A stretch of 45,559 nucleotides of DNA from Curvibacter sp. (lineage in GTDB: Bacteria; Pseudomonadota; Gammaproteobacteria; Burkholderiales; Burkholderiaceae_C), in the NCBI GenBank assembly GCA_004293725.1, contig REAW01000025.1, forward strand, positions 1 through 45,559. The letters are read 5' to 3'. A model generated the notes under the pieces. The model searched no databases, was not told the DNA's origin, and worked only from the letters and a program-made list of their open reading frames with translations. Both the position numbers and the translations under genes were made by a program. Position 1 is the first letter of the stretch, and every line of letters begins with the position of its first letter. Below are positions 45,183 to 45,559 of this stretch, in pieces.

Positions 45183-45559
45183 CAGAAACTTTCCTCCACC
45201 ACATCCGTCACGATCTGCGGGCGAACCGCCATGTCAGGTTGGACGCCCAGCATGCGCAGGGTTTGTTGCACGGTTTCGCTGAACACAGGCGCGGCTACAT
45301 CTCCACCATAGTATTTGCCATTGCTGGGCTCATCGATCATCACCGCCACCACGATGCGCGGGTTATCAATCGGGGCCACCCCAACGAAAAACCCGCGGTA
45401 CTTCTTCTCCGCGTATCCCTTGCCTTCTTGTTTGTGCGCGGTACCGGTTTTTCCGCCCACGGAGTAGCCCATGGTTTGTGCTTTGGGCGCAGTGCCCCCC
45501 GGGCCAGCGGCCAAATGCAACATGTTGAGCACCGATTTGGCGTGGCGCGATTCAAACAC
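45182..45559 (-). CDS. ftsI: Penicillin-binding protein 3 FtsI, C-terminal part (truncated by window edge)
   Basis: Last 125 residues of the division transpeptidase. The third penicillin-binding motif KTG is present in GGKTGTAHKQEG, followed by YRGFFVGVAPIDNPRIVVAV and a C-terminal tail. The SxxK and SxN motifs lie outside the window. The position directly before murE is the standard dcw order. Confidence 0.95.
   Translation of the reverse strand: MFESRHAKSVLNMLHLAAGPGGTAPKAQTMGYSVGGKTGTAHKQEGKGYAEKKYRGFFVGVAPIDNPRIVVAVMIDEPSNGKYYGGDVAAPVFSETVQQTLRMLGVQPDMAVRPQIVTDVVEESF

Noticed and set aside
1..45559. CRISPR array, prophage, insertion sequence, rRNA or tRNA genes
   Set aside because: No regularly spaced direct repeats, transposase, integrase or phage frames, and no tRNA or rRNA consensus segments were noticed on either strand.

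Overview
The window is a chromosomal segment of a betaproteobacterium, most likely a Comamonadaceae member close to Rhodoferax, Curvibacter or Polaromonas. This rests on gene order (pilSR-ampD beside a CcsA-like gene; accBC-prmA-DUF3426; rodA-dehydrogenase-tldD-aroG; a complete dcw cluster ending in lpxC), high GC, a lysine/alanine-rich histone H1-like protein with the Burkholderiales-type C-terminus, and a short dispersed repeat with core AGCTGCTTGCGC that I associate with this family. No rRNA, tRNA, prophage, insertion sequence or CRISPR array was seen.

Layout. (1) 78-4920, plus strand: CcsA-like membrane protein, small zinc-ribbon protein, PilS/PilR two-component system and AmpD, all abutting or overlapping. 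(2) 4921-10224, plus strand: a 369-base spacer holding a possible structured RNA and an NrdR-type promoter, then class Ia ribonucleotide reductase (nrdA, nrdB) and a histone H1-like gene closed by a rho-independent terminator. (3) 10234-15350, minus strand: DUF3426 protein, PrmA, AccC, AccB, a TlpA-like thioredoxin and an uncharacterised protein. (4) 15495-16967, plus strand: mpl, whose coding sequence carries a palindromic insertion. (5) 17204-22035, minus strand: aroG with an apparent phenylalanine attenuator, tldD, a beta-hydroxyacid dehydrogenase-like gene and rodA. (6) 22068-29503, plus strand: YqiA-like esterase, RNB ribonuclease, TonB-like protein, MtgA, PlsC-like acyltransferase, CdsA-like cytidylyltransferase, RuvC and a periplasmic solute-binding protein. 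(7) 29500-45559, minus strand: a small flagellar-rod-like protein, a small membrane protein, lpxC, then ftsZ, ftsA, ftsQ, ddlB, murC, murG, ftsW, murD, mraY, murF, murE and the C-terminus of ftsI. Most dcw genes overlap by four bases (ATGA).

Cell-wall genes dominate: the full cytoplasmic route to lipid II (MurC, D, E, F, MraY, MurG, Ddl), both SEDS polymerases (RodA, FtsW), MtgA, FtsI, and recycling by AmpD and Mpl.

The most striking non-coding signal is the aroG leader. A 22-codon peptide with five Phe, one Tyr and one Trp codon precedes a strong terminator that lies just before aroG, and the RNA segments can form mutually exclusive structures as in a classical attenuator. Other signals are paired NrdR-like boxes around a sigma-70 promoter before nrdA, an FNR-like box at class II spacing before the solute-binding protein gene, palindromic repeats read in frame inside essential genes, and a MurD with about 100 extra N-terminal residues.
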